A stretch of 64,000 nt of DNA from Geobacillus proteiniphilus (GCF_001908025.1 NZ_MQMG01000008.1:1-64000); one strand, 5' to 3'. Positions 1-8,854 are shown, numbered from the stretch's first letter. Notes: generated by a model not told the origin, from the sequence alone. Program-made: numbers and translations.

Positions 1-287
1 TGGCGACGAGAGAGGGCGTCGCGGCGTTGGACGGCCGAATCGGGCACATTGAACGGACGATGGCGACGAAAGAGGACGTTGCCGAATTGCCGTTTATTCG
101 GCAAGCTGTCGTGGAAACGTTAGAAACGCTCAATGAAATTTCGGCGATGAAACAAACCCTCACAGAAATGCAACAAAAAGTCAATGAAGCCATTGCCGGA
201 CAAGCCCGGCAAGAGCTCGTGCTTCAATCCCTCGCTTTGCACTTGCTCGAGCATGAAAGCGAAATCCGCGCGCTAAAAGCTAGGTAA
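1..287 (+). CDS. Coiled-coil repeat protein, C-terminal part
   Basis: The frame is open from base 3, so the gene starts before the window; only the last 94 codons are visible. The visible part repeats a short unit: MATREGVAALDGRIGHIERT is followed at once by MATKEDVAELPFIRQAVVET. The rest is rich in Glu, Gln, Leu and Ala with heptad spacing, typical of a coiled-coil stalk. No catalytic motif or membrane segment is seen. Function is not recognised; a structural or tether role is only an inference. A rho-independent terminator follows, so it ends its transcription unit. Confidence 0.6.
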   Translation, partial: ATREGVAALDGRIGHIERTMATKEDVAELPFIRQAVVETLETLNEISAMKQTLTEMQQKVNEAIAGQARQELVLQSLALHLLEHESEIRALKAR

Positions 288-334
288 ACGACAAACATCT
301 CTATGTACATCCTCGCTCATGACCATTTTCCTTC

Positions 335-369
335 AAAAACAGGCCGGCTTTGTCCGCGCCTGTTTTTTG
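335..369 (+). terminator. Rho-independent terminator
   Basis: Inverted repeat AACAGGC / GCCTGTT with a 13-nt loop and a run of six T, between the coiled-coil gene and bpsA. Confidence 0.75.
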
Positions 370-520
370 ATTGCCGCATGCTGTTTTTTGGGCGCAAAAA
401 AAACAAGGGACCGATCAGCTGTTCCCGAAAAAAATTGGTGCACAAACACACTTTCCTCTGCATACCGATTGGCTTGTTGCGCACCCTAATAGAAAAAGAG
501 GAACAGACCGAGGTGTTTGT

Positions 521-1588
521 ATGCCGGTTCTTTTATCTGTCGGCACAGCAAGGATGCCGTATACGGCCGCCCAAGACGAGGTGAAGCAGCATGTCGCCGG
601 GCTGTTCGCCGGGCGAATGGCGCGCGCTGAGCGGCTGCTGCAGGCGTTTGACAACAGCGGCATCCATACGCGCACGTTTGTCCAGCCGCTTGCTTGGTAC
701 AGCGTGCCGCACGGCTTTGGAGAAAAAAACGGGGTGTATATCGACCGCGCCGTTCGCTACAGCGGTGAGGCGGTCAACGACTGTTTGTGCAAGGCTTCGT
801 CCAGCCATGTTTTGCATGAGGAGATCGATGCGCTGTTTTACATCTCAACGACGGGACTGTCGACACCGAGCATCGAGGCGCGGCTGATGAACGTATTGCC
901 GTTCTCCCCTCATGCTGTGCGTGTGCCGATTTGGGGGCTCGGTTGTGCGGGAGGGGCGGCAGGGCTCGCCCGGGCAGCCGACTATTGCCGCGCGTTTCCG
1001 AATGCCAAGGCGCTTGTGATCGCCGTTGAGTTTTGCAGTTTGACGTTTCAACTCAATGATTGGTCCAAAAGCAATGTGATCGGTACGTCGCTTTTTTCCG
1101 ACGGCGTGGCGTGCGTGCTTGTGGCCGGCGACGGAGCGGCGTCGGCAAACGGCGCGCCGCGTGTCATCGCCGCCCGCTCGGTGCTCATGCCCGGCTCGGA
1201 AGACGTGATGGGCTGGGATGTCTGTGACGAAGGGCTGTTTGTCGTCTTTTCAAAAGATATTCCAATGATTGTCCGCACATGGCTGCGCCCGCAAGTCGAG
1301 TCGTTTTTGCAGGAACATGGGTTAGGGCTTGGGGATCTTCATTATTTCATCGCCCACCCGGGCGGGAGGAAAGTCATTGAAGCGTACGAGGAGGCGTTCG
1401 GATTCGGTCCGGAACAGACAAAAGCCGCTAGAGACGTGCTCGCCCGCTACGGCAACATGTCGTCGGCCACCGTGTATTTTGTGCTCGAGCAGATGATGCG
1501 GCAGCCGCTTTCGCCCGGGCACGGCCTGCTTATCGCTCTCGGCCCGGGCTTTAGTGCGGAAATGGTGCTGCTTCAATGGGAGGGATGA
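521..1588 (+). CDS. bpsA: Type III polyketide synthase (alkylpyrone synthase)
   Basis: 355-residue member of the chalcone synthase/ketoacyl synthase III fold. The catalytic triad is visible: Cys142 in WGLGCAGGA, His279 in FIAHPGG and Asn312 in YGNMSSA. In B. subtilis, BpsA condenses long-chain acyl-CoA with malonyl-CoA into alkylpyrones. The start at 521 is chosen because GAGGTG lies five bases upstream and homologues begin with this short N-terminus; the longer open frame reaching back to 371 covers the upstream terminator. It overlaps or abuts bpsB, which should methylate the product. The pair sits directly before dynA, as in B. subtilis. Family assignment is confident; the exact substrate chain length is not visible. 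Confidence 0.88.
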   Translation: MPVLLSVGTARMPYTAAQDEVKQHVAGLFAGRMARAERLLQAFDNSGIHTRTFVQPLAWYSVPHGFGEKNGVYIDRAVRYSGEAVNDCLCKASSSHVLHEEIDALFYISTTGLSTPSIEARLMNVLPFSPHAVRVPIWGLGCAGGAAGLARAADYCRAFPNAKALVIAVEFCSLTFQLNDWSKSNVIGTSLFSDGVACVLVAGDGAASANGAPRVIAARSVLMPGSEDVMGWDVCDEGLFVVFSKDIPMIVRTWLRPQVESFLQEHGLGLGDLHYFIAHPGGRKVIEAYEEAFGFGPEQTKAARDVLARYGNMSSATVYFVLEQMMRQPLSPGHGLLIALGPGFSAEMVLLQWEG

Positions 1589-1590
1589 TC

Positions 1591-2175
1591 GTGCGGTTTC
1601 TGTTCGTGTTTTTGGCGGTTTCCGGCATGCGCGTCATTGAGCTTCGGCTTGCAAAACGGAATGAACAGTATGTGAAAGCGCTCGGGGCGCGGGAGTTCGG
1701 CGCCTGCCATTACCCGTTGATCGTATTGATGCATGTCGGTTTCTTTTTGTCATTGGCTGTTGAGGCGCTTCGAAAAGGCGCGCGTCCGTCGCGCCGCTGG
1801 CCGCTTTTGTTTCCGTTCTTTCTTGCCGTCGAGGGGTTGCGCGTATGGACGATTTTGTCGCTCGGCCGTTTTTGGAATACGAAAATTTTGATCGTGCCAA
1901 ACGGCCAAGTAGTGAAAAAAGGGCCGTACCGATGGCTTCGCCACCCGAACTATGTGGTCGTCGCCTTAGAGATCGCGCTGTTGCCGCTTTTGTTTCAAGC
2001 ACCGATCACCGCGCTTGTCTTTTCGCTTTTGAACGCATTTTTGCTGTCGATTCGCATCGCGGTTGAGGAAAGGGCGCTGGCCGCGCTCACCGACTATCGG
2101 GAGGTGTTTCGGGCGCGGCCGCGGTTTTTGCCCCGGTTAAGTGGGGGCTGCCATCCGCAAGATGCGGCAAGCTGA
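1591..2175 (+). CDS. bpsB: Isoprenylcysteine methyltransferase-like alkylpyrone methyltransferase
   Basis: About 194-residue integral membrane protein of the ICMT/YpbQ family. It has hydrophobic helices around residues 1-15, 45-65 and 120-145, and the conserved core NTKILIVP...VKKGPYRWLRHPNY, which in this family binds S-adenosylmethionine. BpsB of B. subtilis O-methylates the alkylpyrones made by BpsA. Two starts are possible: ATG 1585, overlapping the bpsA stop as ATGA, or GTG 1591. GGGAGG at 1578-1583 is seven bases before GTG 1591 and only one before ATG 1585, and the family N-terminus fits 1591, so GTG is preferred. Translationally coupled to bpsA. Confidence 0.85.
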   Translation: MRFLFVFLAVSGMRVIELRLAKRNEQYVKALGAREFGACHYPLIVLMHVGFFLSLAVEALRKGARPSRRWPLLFPFFLAVEGLRVWTILSLGRFWNTKILIVPNGQVVKKGPYRWLRHPNYVVVALEIALLPLLFQAPITALVFSLLNAFLLSIRIAVEERALAALTDYREVFRARPRFLPRLSGGCHPQDAAS

Positions 2176-2384
2176 AAGCAGCGGACAAATGAAAAACAGC
2201 CCTTGAGCCGTCTATGATGACATCTGTTCGCAGTTCGCCTGCGGGCGGCGCCGGGGCGTTGCCTCTTTCTCTATGTCATCCTGTCGGGTTACGGCGGGAT
2301 TTTTCATTTTTTCTATTGGGAAACGGGGCGAAATGCAGTAAAATGAATGTAAATGACATTGACGGAAACAAAGGGGTTTTGGTC

Positions 2385-5300
2385 ATGGGGAATATTGCGA
2401 TTGAGCGGCCGTCATTGCGGTTGTGGCTTTCGAAAATGATCGACATGCACGATCAGCTTCAGTCCGCAGATGACCAGGAGCATGCGGACAAAGTGAAGCA
2501 GCTCATCGAAAAAGCGGCATCCGGCGAGCTGATTGTCGCGTTTTGCGGCCATTTTTCCGCCGGCAAATCGAGTTTGATCAACGCGTTGCTCGGCGAGCCG
2601 CTTTTGCCGTCCAGCCCGATTCCGACGAGCGCCAATCTCGTCAAAGTGAAAGCCGGCCCGGACTATGTGCGCGTCTTTTTCCACCGCGATGAGCCGGTCG
2701 AGTATGAACCGCCGTACGACCCGGACTTGATTCGCGCCCAATGCCGGGACGGGGAGACGATCGAATGGATTGAAATCAGCCGAACGACGGACGCCATCCC
2801 GCCGGGGGTCGCTATCCTAGATACGCCGGGCATCGATTCGACCGATGACGCCCACCGGCTGGCGACGGAGTCAGCGCTTCATTTGGCGGATGTCGTCTTT
2901 TACGTCATGGATTATAACCATGTGCAAGCGGAATTAAACTTCCAATTTACGAAGCAATTAACAGATGAAGGAAAAACCGTTTATTTGATCATCAACCAAA
3001 TCGATAAACATCGCGACGATGAGTTGCCGTTCGCTGAATTTCGCGCCTCGGCCGCCGAGGCGTTCCGGCGTTGGGGGGTTGAGGCGGCCCGTTTGTTTTT
3101 CTTGTCGCTGAAAGCCCCGTCACATCCACACAACGAATGGCATGAGCTTGTCACTTGTTTGCGCCGGTTGTTTGCCGACAAGGAGGAATGGCTCGTCCGC
3201 GGCGCCGAGTCGGCGTTAAAACGGATCGCCGCCGGCCATCTTGAGCATCTCCGCGCACGGCACGAGCCGCTTGAGCAAGAGATTGAGGCGCGCCTTGAGG
3301 CGCTTGGCGGCGCCGATGACGAGGCGGCAGCCATCGCGGAGCTCGATCGCCTTGAGGCGGAGCTTGCCGATTGGCAAACAGCGCCGGCGCGGGCAGAGGG
3401 GGCGTTCCGTTCGGAGCTTGAGCGCGTGCTGCAAAACGCGTACTTGATGCCGTTTGAGACGAGGGAGCGGGCTGAGGCGTACTTGCAGGCGATGCAGCCG
3501 AATTTCAAAGTGGGCCTGTTGTTCGCGAAGACAAAAACGGAGCAAGAGCGCAAGCGGCGGCTTGAGGCGTTTTATGAAAGCGTCAAAGCGCAAGCAGCGG
3601 CGCAAATCGAATGGCACGTCCGCCAGCTCCTTGTTCAGTTTGGAAAGGAATGGCATGCTGATGACGCTTGGCTCAGCGAGTGCCAGCAATGGACGGCGGA
3701 GTGGGATGAGACGATGCTTGCCGGCCTCGTCAAACAAGGGGCGGAATCAAGCGGCGCCGCGCTATTAAATTATACGGATGAGGTGGCGGCGGCGCTGAAA
3801 AAACGCTACCGCGACTCGGCGCTCGCCTTGTTTGCCGAACTGAAGGAACAAATCGCCAAACGGGCGGCCGCCCAAACAGAAACATTGAACGGACAGCTTT
3901 CGGCGGCGCGCGAAAAAGTGGAGCTCGCCGCCCGCCTCGCCCGCCTCAGAGCCGAGCGGGACGAGCGCCGGCGTGCGTTCGAGCAGCTGATCGCTGCTCC
4001 ATGCGAGTCTGCATCGCTTGATGAAAACCGTCTCGCCGCGTTGACGGCGCCGCCGGTCTTCCGGAAAGCGCGTCATGCCGAGGCGGCAAAACCGCAAGCA
4101 GCATCCAAGCCAGCGGAAACAAGCCGTCTTTCCGTCAAAGAGCAAGCGCTCGGTCAGGAAGCGGCCGGCCTCGGAGTGAGCGAAAGAGCGGACGAAGCTC
4201 GGACGCTTTCAAGCGGCGGAAAACAGCGGAGCGAAGAGGCGGCCGAGCGGCTTGAGGAGGCGGTGGCTTGGCTTGAACGGTCCGAAATGCTTGGCCGCTT
4301 CGCTGGACCATTGCGCGACAAGGCGCGTCGGCTTCGCGAGCGATCGTTTACCGTCGCCTTGTTTGGCGCCTTCAGCGCCGGCAAATCGTCGCTGGCGAAC
4401 GCCTTGCTCGGCGCCCCGCTTCTGCCATCGTCGCCCAACCCGACCACCGCCGCCATCAGCAAAATCGCCCCGCCTGATCACAAGCATCCGCACGGCACGG
4501 CGGTGGTCAAGGTGAAAAGCGAACCGAAAATTTGGACGGATGTGCAATCGTCGCTTCGGCAGTGCGGCCATGAGGCGGATACATGGGATGAAGCGCTCCG
4601 CCTTTGCGCCCGCCTGGCCGAATCGGGAGCCGAACATCCGGCGCAAAAGCCGCATGTGGCTTTTTTGGCAGCTGCCGCGGCCGGCTATGAGCGGATGAAC
4701 GGTCGATTCGGGGAGATCGTCTCCATCGGTTGGGAAGAACTCGAGACGTATGTCGCTGACGAAGCGGTGTCATGCTTCTTAGATGAGGTCGTGTTGTACG
4801 CCGACTGTCCGCTCACCCGCCAAGGGGTGACGCTTGTGGATACCCCGGGGGTGGATTCACTTAACGCCCGCCATACGGGAGTGGCGTTTCATTACATGAA
4901 GCATGCTGATGCGTTGTTGTTTGTGACGTATTATAACCATGCGTTCTCGAAAGCAGACCGCGAGTTTTTGCTTCAGCTTGGGCGCGTGAAAGACACGTTT
5001 GCGCTTGATAAAATGTTTTTCGTCATCAATGCGGCTGATTTGGCCCAGTCGAAAGAGGAGCTTGAGGCCGTCATTTCCTATATGAACGGAGAGCTCGCCC
5101 GCTTCGGCATCCGCTTCCCGCGCCTTTATGCGCTCTCAAGCCGCTTGGCGCTGGCGGAAAAAACGGGGGCCGAGCCCGGTCCGCGCGGCGTCTTGGCGGA
5201 CTCCGGCTTGTCTGCCTTTGAAACCGACTTCTTCCGCTTCTTAACGGAAGAACTGGCGGAAGTCGCCGTCGAGAGCGCATATGCCGAGCTTGAGCGGGCG

Positions 5301-6134
5301 CGGCGGACGGCAGAGGAATTCGCGCGCGCCGCCGGGCAAAGCGAAGCGGAAAAAGCGGAGAAACGGCAGGCGCTTGAGGCGGTGAAAACGAAGATGCACG
5401 CCGTGCTTGCTGGCATTGATGATGCCTACGGCCGGCAGGCGCTTCGCCAGGAAGTCGACGAATTGCTCTATTACGTCAAGCAGCGCGTCTTTTTCCGCCT
5501 CAATGATATGTTTAAGGAGGCGTTCAACCCGGCGGTGCTCCGCGACGACCAAGGCCCGGCGCGTCGGGCGCTTGAGCGTTGCCTCGACGAGTTGCTCGCA
5601 TCGGTTGGCTTTGATTTGGCCCAAGAGTTGCGGGCGACGAGCTTGCGTGTTGAGTCGTTTTTGCACAAGCAGCTGGCCGAGCAGTTCTCGCGCCTATTCC
5701 ATGAGCTTCGTCGTTTCGATGATGCGCTCGCGCTCACGCCGCCTGAGCCGTTTGCCTTTTCGGCGCCGGAGTTTGCCAACGCCCTTGGGGATGTGGACCG
5801 GGCGCGGTTTGCCAAGGCGCTTTCGCTGTACAAAAACGCCAAATCATTTTTTGAGCGCGACGAAAAGCGGCGGATGAAAGAGGAAATTGAGGCGGCGCTT
5901 GTCGAGCCGATCGACGCCTATTTGGCTGAGCAAAAAGAGCGGCTTGTGGCGACGTACGCAGAACAATACAAGGCTGCCGTCGCCGCACTTTCGGCCGCTC
6001 TCGCGGAACAAGTCGACAGCTATATGGAGGGCTTGCTTGCCGTGCTCTCCGCAACGGCGGATCATGAGGCGCTCGCCCGCATCGAAGCGGCGCTTCGCGG
6101 CCTTCTTTCGGGCCGCGGCGGGGAGGCGCGTTGA
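2385..6134 (+). CDS. dynA: Double-headed bacterial dynamin
   Basis: 1249-residue fusion of two dynamin-like GTPases, as in B. subtilis DynA (YpbR), a membrane-tethering and fusion protein involved in membrane stress and phage protection. GTPase 1: P-loop GHFSAGKSS near residue 55, DTPGIDST near 145, NQID near 205. GTPase 2: P-loop GAFSAGKSS near residue 660, DTPGVDSL near 819, NAAD near 885. Each head is followed by long Ala/Glu/Arg-rich helices expected to form the stalk. No signal peptide is visible; membrane contact would come through the stalk tips. The start at ATG 2385 has AAGGGG eight bases upstream; the open frame from 2214 lacks such a site. The stop overlaps the next gene by one base (TGATG). 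Confidence 0.93.
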   Translation: MGNIAIERPSLRLWLSKMIDMHDQLQSADDQEHADKVKQLIEKAASGELIVAFCGHFSAGKSSLINALLGEPLLPSSPIPTSANLVKVKAGPDYVRVFFHRDEPVEYEPPYDPDLIRAQCRDGETIEWIEISRTTDAIPPGVAILDTPGIDSTDDAHRLATESALHLADVVFYVMDYNHVQAELNFQFTKQLTDEGKTVYLIINQIDKHRDDELPFAEFRASAAEAFRRWGVEAARLFFLSLKAPSHPHNEWHELVTCLRRLFADKEEWLVRGAESALKRIAAGHLEHLRARHEPLEQEIEARLEALGGADDEAAAIAELDRLEAELADWQTAPARAEGAFRSELERVLQNAYLMPFETRERAEAYLQAMQPNFKVGLLFAKTKTEQERKRRLEAFYESVKAQAAAQIEWHVRQLLVQFGKEWHADDAWLSECQQWTAEWDETMLAGLVKQGAESSGAALLNYTDEVAAALKKRYRDSALALFAELKEQIAKRAAAQTETLNGQLSAAREKVELAARLARLRAERDERRRAFEQLIAAPCESASLDENRLAALTAPPVFRKARHAEAAKPQAASKPAETSRLSVKEQALGQEAAGLGVSERADEARTLSSGGKQRSEEAAERLEEAVAWLERSEMLGRFAGPLRDKARRLRERSFTVALFGAFSAGKSSLANALLGAPLLPSSPNPTTAAISKIAPPDHKHPHGTAVVKVKSEPKIWTDVQSSLRQCGHEADTWDEALRLCARLAESGAEHPAQKPHVAFLAAAAAGYERMNGRFGEIVSIGWEELETYVADEAVSCFLDEVVLYADCPLTRQGVTLVDTPGVDSLNARHTGVAFHYMKHADALLFVTYYNHAFSKADREFLLQLGRVKDTFALDKMFFVINAADLAQSKEELEAVISYMNGELARFGIRFPRLYALSSRLALAEKTGAEPGPRGVLADSGLSAFETDFFRFLTEELAEVAVESAYAELERARRTAEEFARAAGQSEAEKAEKRQALEAVKTKMHAVLAGIDDAYGRQALRQEVDELLYYVKQRVFFRLNDMFKEAFNPAVLRDDQGPARRALERCLDELLASVGFDLAQELRATSLRVESFLHKQLAEQFSRLFHELRRFDDALALTPPEPFAFSAPEFANALGDVDRARFAKALSLYKNAKSFFERDEKRRMKEEIEAALVEPIDAYLAEQKERLVATYAEQYKAAVAALSAALAEQVDSYMEGLLAVLSATADHEALARIEAALRGLLSGRGGEAR

Positions 6135-6322
6135 TGAACCGGTTTCACGCTTGCGCTACATGCATCCACTACCGTATAGAAAAGCGAGCCGACGGGCTGT
6201 ACACGTATTGCCGCCGGCTCGGCTATGCGACGAAACCGAACTATCGGTTCAACTGTTGGACGCCGAAACCGAACGTCCGGCGTTTGATGGAAAAAGAAGC
6301 AGGAAAGGACGAGGACCATTGA
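6134..6322 (+). CDS. Small cysteine-rich protein
   Basis: 62-residue basic protein with the pattern CATC near the start and further cysteines in TYCRRLG and FNCWTPKP, giving four Cys that could bind one zinc ion. ATG 6134 overlaps the dynA stop by one base, with GGGGAGG just upstream, so it is probably translated with dynA. It overlaps the next gene by four bases (TTGA). No family was recognised. Coupling to dynA suggests co-expression; a functional link is inference. Confidence 0.7.
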   Translation: MNRFHACATCIHYRIEKRADGLYTYCRRLGYATKPNYRFNCWTPKPNVRRLMEKEAGKDEDH

Positions 6323-6594
6323 GCGAAGTGCATCACGCGATCACTGCCCATGTGCAAAAACAGCATACCATCTTGAAGCAATTTGCTATGCTCGACGCCG
6401 AGCGCGAGCGGCTCATCGACGAAGCGGTCGAGCGGTGCCGCCGCGGCGAGCCGTTTACGGTTGATGGGATCAATGAAGTGACGAAGCGGATGAACGAACT
6501 GGCCAAAAGCGGCCTCGTGCCGGCGCGCCGGTGCGTGACGCCGGAGATGGTGCGCGAGTACGTGAACCGGCTTGAAGGGAAAGAGCGATCGTGA
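6319..6594 (+). CDS. ypbS: DUF2533/YpbS-type small protein
   Basis: 91-residue predicted cytosolic helical protein starting at TTG 6319 inside the stop of the preceding gene. The N-terminal SEVHHAITAHVQKQHTILKQ and the central NEVTKRMNELAKSGLVP match what is remembered of B. subtilis YpbS, found near ypbR/ypbQ. No catalytic or membrane motif. Function unknown; it is the last gene of the bps-dynA cluster. The name rests on remembered similarity and synteny. Confidence 0.65.
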   Translation: MSEVHHAITAHVQKQHTILKQFAMLDAERERLIDEAVERCRRGEPFTVDGINEVTKRMNELAKSGLVPARRCVTPEMVREYVNRLEGKERS

Positions 6595-6714
6595 CGATGG
6601 CGAGCGCTGGCTGAGCGTGTCGGCGCCGCCGGCGTCCTGTTGATGATTGGCTGCTTTCCGTTCCGATCAAGAAACAACGTTTGGCGTCAGCAAAAACAAA
6701 AAGGGGGAGGACAT

Positions 6715-7563
6715 ATGGCGTCGCTTGTTTCCCATGAATGGCTCCTTCGCCATTTGCACGACGAAAACACGCGCATTCTTGATTGTCGGTTTTGGCTTGG
6801 CGATCCTGCGAAAGGAGCGGCCGTTTACCAGGAAGATCATATTCCCGGTGCCGTGTATATGGACTTGGAACGCGACTTGTCGGGCCCAGTCGGAGAGCAC
6901 GGCGGCCGCCACCCGCTTCCGTCGGCCGAGCAAGCGGCGGACGTGTTTGGCCGGGTCGGCATCGATGAAACGGTGACCGTTGTCGCTTACGACGACCAAG
7001 ACGGGGCGATGGCGGCGCGTTGCTGGTGGCTGCTTCGCTATTTCGGCCATGCCCACGCATACGTATTGGACGGCAATTATCGTGAATGGAAGAAGAAAGG
7101 GCATCCGGTGACGAACGTCGTCCCTGCTGTGGCGTCCCGCCCGTTTCGGCCGCGTCCGGATCGGTCATGGCTGGCGACGGTTGAGGATGTGCGCGCCGCC
7201 GTCCGCGATCGCTCGGCTGTGCTCATTGATTCGCGTGAATGGAAGCGATATGCCGGCCTGGAAGAACCGATCGACCGCCGAGCCGGCCGCATTCCGGGAG
7301 CAGTGCACCGGTTTTGGAAAGACGGAATGACGGAAGGCGGCTACTGGAAAAGCGCTGTCGAGCAGGCGGCTCGGTTTGCCGATTTTGACCGTGGGCAGTC
7401 GTTGATCGTTTACTGTGGTTCCGGCGTCACCGCCTGTCCGAACGTGTTGGCGCTCCGCGAAGCTGGTTATTACAACGTTCGGCTGTACGTCGGCAGCTTC
7501 AGCGACTGGATTTCCTATCCGGACCACCCGATTGAAACGGGTGATCCGTCATCCGATGCTTAG
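6715..7563 (+). CDS. Two-domain rhodanese sulfurtransferase
   Basis: 282-residue protein with tandem rhodanese domains (about 1-140 and 160-280). The N-terminal domain is inactive-type; the C-terminal domain carries the active-site loop CGSGVTA with catalytic Cys234. The loop CGSGVT resembles 3-mercaptopyruvate/thiosulfate sulfurtransferases (SseA group), cytosolic enzymes moving sulfane sulfur to cyanide or thiols. The start ATG 6715 has GGGGGAGG five bases upstream. It stands alone: about 120 bp of non-coding DNA precedes it and a repeat-containing gap follows. Thiosulfate versus mercaptopyruvate preference cannot be decided from the sequence. Confidence 0.85.
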   Translation: MASLVSHEWLLRHLHDENTRILDCRFWLGDPAKGAAVYQEDHIPGAVYMDLERDLSGPVGEHGGRHPLPSAEQAADVFGRVGIDETVTVVAYDDQDGAMAARCWWLLRYFGHAHAYVLDGNYREWKKKGHPVTNVVPAVASRPFRPRPDRSWLATVEDVRAAVRDRSAVLIDSREWKRYAGLEEPIDRRAGRIPGAVHRFWKDGMTEGGYWKSAVEQAARFADFDRGQSLIVYCGSGVTACPNVLALREAGYYNVRLYVGSFSDWISYPDHPIETGDPSSDA

Positions 7564-7688
7564 TTTTCTTCGATTCGGGCTGAAACAACATTCGACGCCT
7601 CGGTGTTGTCGGATGGAACGTTGTTTCCTTTTCATTTTTCTTCGGTCCGCATGAGGTCGAAGCGTTGTTGATTTTCAGCGATTTTCAC

Positions 7689-7831
7689 CTAGAATGCTGG
7701 TGATTTGACAGGAAATGCGGTTCAATCATGTCGCTTCTCAAACGGAGGAGCCTTATATATAAATGTTGCTCTTCCCTCCACTCAAGAATCATCGATTTAG
7801 GGGAAATGGGCGTTTTTCACCAGCCTCCTAG
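7689..7831. repeat. Dispersed inverted-repeat element, copy 1
   Basis: 143-bp element bounded by CTAG and imperfect inverted ends: left CTAGAATGCTGGTGA, right (reverse complement) CTAGGAGGCTGGTGA. A second copy with the same architecture lies at 25769-25896. Both share GGTGATTTRAC inside the left end, TTTTTCACC inside the right end and GCTCTTCC in the middle. It contains no ORF. It may be a miniature transposon or a structured RNA. The surrounding 7564-7882 gap shows nothing else. Confidence 0.7.
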
Positions 7832-7882
7832 TGTTTGTTTCGCTTTTCTTCCATTGTTTCGGTCGCCGGTTGAAGCGCTGTA

Positions 7883-7913
7883 TGCATAGTTTTTTGGCCG
7901 CCGGCGGATACTA
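7883..7913 (+). promoter_or_regulatory. Sigma-G-type promoter
   Basis: TGCATA (7883-7888), 18-bp spacer, GATACTA (7907-7913). This resembles the forespore consensus (TGAATA/GNATR and CATACTA) and lies 34 bp before a spore-type small gene. Confidence 0.55.
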
Positions 7914-7946
7914 TAGGTGAACCGACGGAAGCAGAGGAGGAGACGC

Positions 7947-8096
7947 ATGGGCCGGACAAAACTTGGCAATGCCAATGCCCAACGAAACAACAACGCGAAG
8001 AAGAAAAACGGCTTTAACGAATGGAGGAGCGAATTCGCTTCGTACGCAGAAGTCGAAGCGGAGAAAATGAAAAACGATCATAAAAACATCCGATAA
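7947..8096 (+). CDS. Small Asn/Lys-rich spore-type protein, gamma-SASP-like
   Basis: 49-residue hydrophilic protein (MGRTKLGNANAQRNNNAKKK...). The segment GFNEWRSEFASYAEVEAEKM recalls the EFASET repeat of gamma-type small acid-soluble spore proteins, but only one such unit is present. GAGGAGG lies just before ATG 7947 and a sigma-G-like promoter lies 34 bp upstream, which supports forespore expression. It is followed by a terminator, so it is monocistronic. The gamma-SASP likeness is a by-eye match of moderate strength; it may instead be an unrelated minor spore protein. Confidence 0.6.
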   Translation: MGRTKLGNANAQRNNNAKKKNGFNEWRSEFASYAEVEAEKMKNDHKNIR

Positions 8097-8100
8097 TGAT

Positions 8101-8123
8101 GAGGGCGTGCCCCTCGTTTTTTC
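8101..8123 (+). terminator. Rho-independent terminator
   Basis: GAGGG / CCCTC hairpin with a five-base loop, followed by GTTTTTT, directly after the small spore-type gene. Confidence 0.65.
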
Positions 8124-8139
8124 GTTTTAAGCACGATGG

Positions 8140-8169
8140 TTGGTAAATGGCAAACGTATGTGCTATAAT
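8140..8169 (+). promoter_or_regulatory. Sigma-A promoter of yneN
   Basis: TTGGTA (8140-8145), 18-bp spacer, perfect TATAAT (8164-8169), 43 bp before the GTG start of the thioredoxin gene. Confidence 0.7.
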
Positions 8170-8211
8170 TATGGACAGAGCGGCGGGAGACGCCGGCAGG
8201 GAGGGGATAAC

Positions 8212-8733
8212 GTGCGGAAATGGCTAGTCGTTCTTTTGTTCTTGGCTGTAGCCGGTTATGGCCTTTGGAATGCGATGGCGGCTGACAAACCGAATGAAGC
8301 AAACGGAGTCGGTCCGGAAGTGGGCCAGACGGCCCCTGACCTGACCTTGCCGGCGCTTGGCGGCCGATCGATCAAGCTGTCCGATTGGCGCGGCAAAGCG
8401 GTCGTCCTCAACTTTTGGACGTCATGGTGCCCGCCGTGCAAAAAGGAAATGCCGGAGCTTGCCAAGTTTTACGAGCGGCATGGCCGCGAAGTTGCGCTCC
8501 TTGCCGTCCATTTGACGACGCAAGATACGTTGGACAACGCTGAGCGGTTTGCGAAAGCGAACGGGCTCGTGTTTCCAGTCGGCCTCGATGTGCGCGGCGA
8601 AGCGCTTCGTCAATATCGAATCCAAACGATTCCAACGACGTATATTATCGATCCAAACGGCGTCATTCGGCGAAAAATTGTCGGCCCGGTGACGGCGAAA
8701 CGGCTCGAGCAGGAAACAGCGCTTTTTCGTTGA
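8212..8733 (+). CDS. yneN: Membrane-tethered thiol-disulfide oxidoreductase
   Basis: 173-residue protein with an N-terminal hydrophobic segment (residues 4-22) that should anchor it outside the membrane. A thioredoxin/AhpC-TSA-like domain carries the active site WCPPC (Cys73, Cys76) and the cis-Pro loop IQTIPTTY. It resembles YneN/ResA/StoA-type enzymes, which reduce disulfides in exported proteins such as cytochrome c or spore-cortex enzymes. GTG 8212 follows GGGAGGGG and a clear sigma-A promoter. The position before sspN-tlp-yneP-yneQ matches the B. subtilis yne block. The partner protein is not evident from context. Confidence 0.85.
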   Translation: MRKWLVVLLFLAVAGYGLWNAMAADKPNEANGVGPEVGQTAPDLTLPALGGRSIKLSDWRGKAVVLNFWTSWCPPCKKEMPELAKFYERHGREVALLAVHLTTQDTLDNAERFAKANGLVFPVGLDVRGEALRQYRIQTIPTTYIIDPNGVIRRKIVGPVTAKRLEQETALFR

Positions 8734-8854
8734 GCAGATGGCTGCAGCGAAAGGCGCTTTCTTCGTGGTTCGTTATTTTTCAAAAAGTTGTCATAATTTT
8801 TATCTTTTTTGGGCATGAATAAGATTACAATAAAAGTGAGGGGAGGTTGAAGCG

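Noticed and set aside
2214..2384. Upstream extension of dynA to ATG 2214
   Set aside because: The added residues are Arg/Gly/Pro-rich, without a ribosome site, and do not match DynA; ATG 2385 has a good site.
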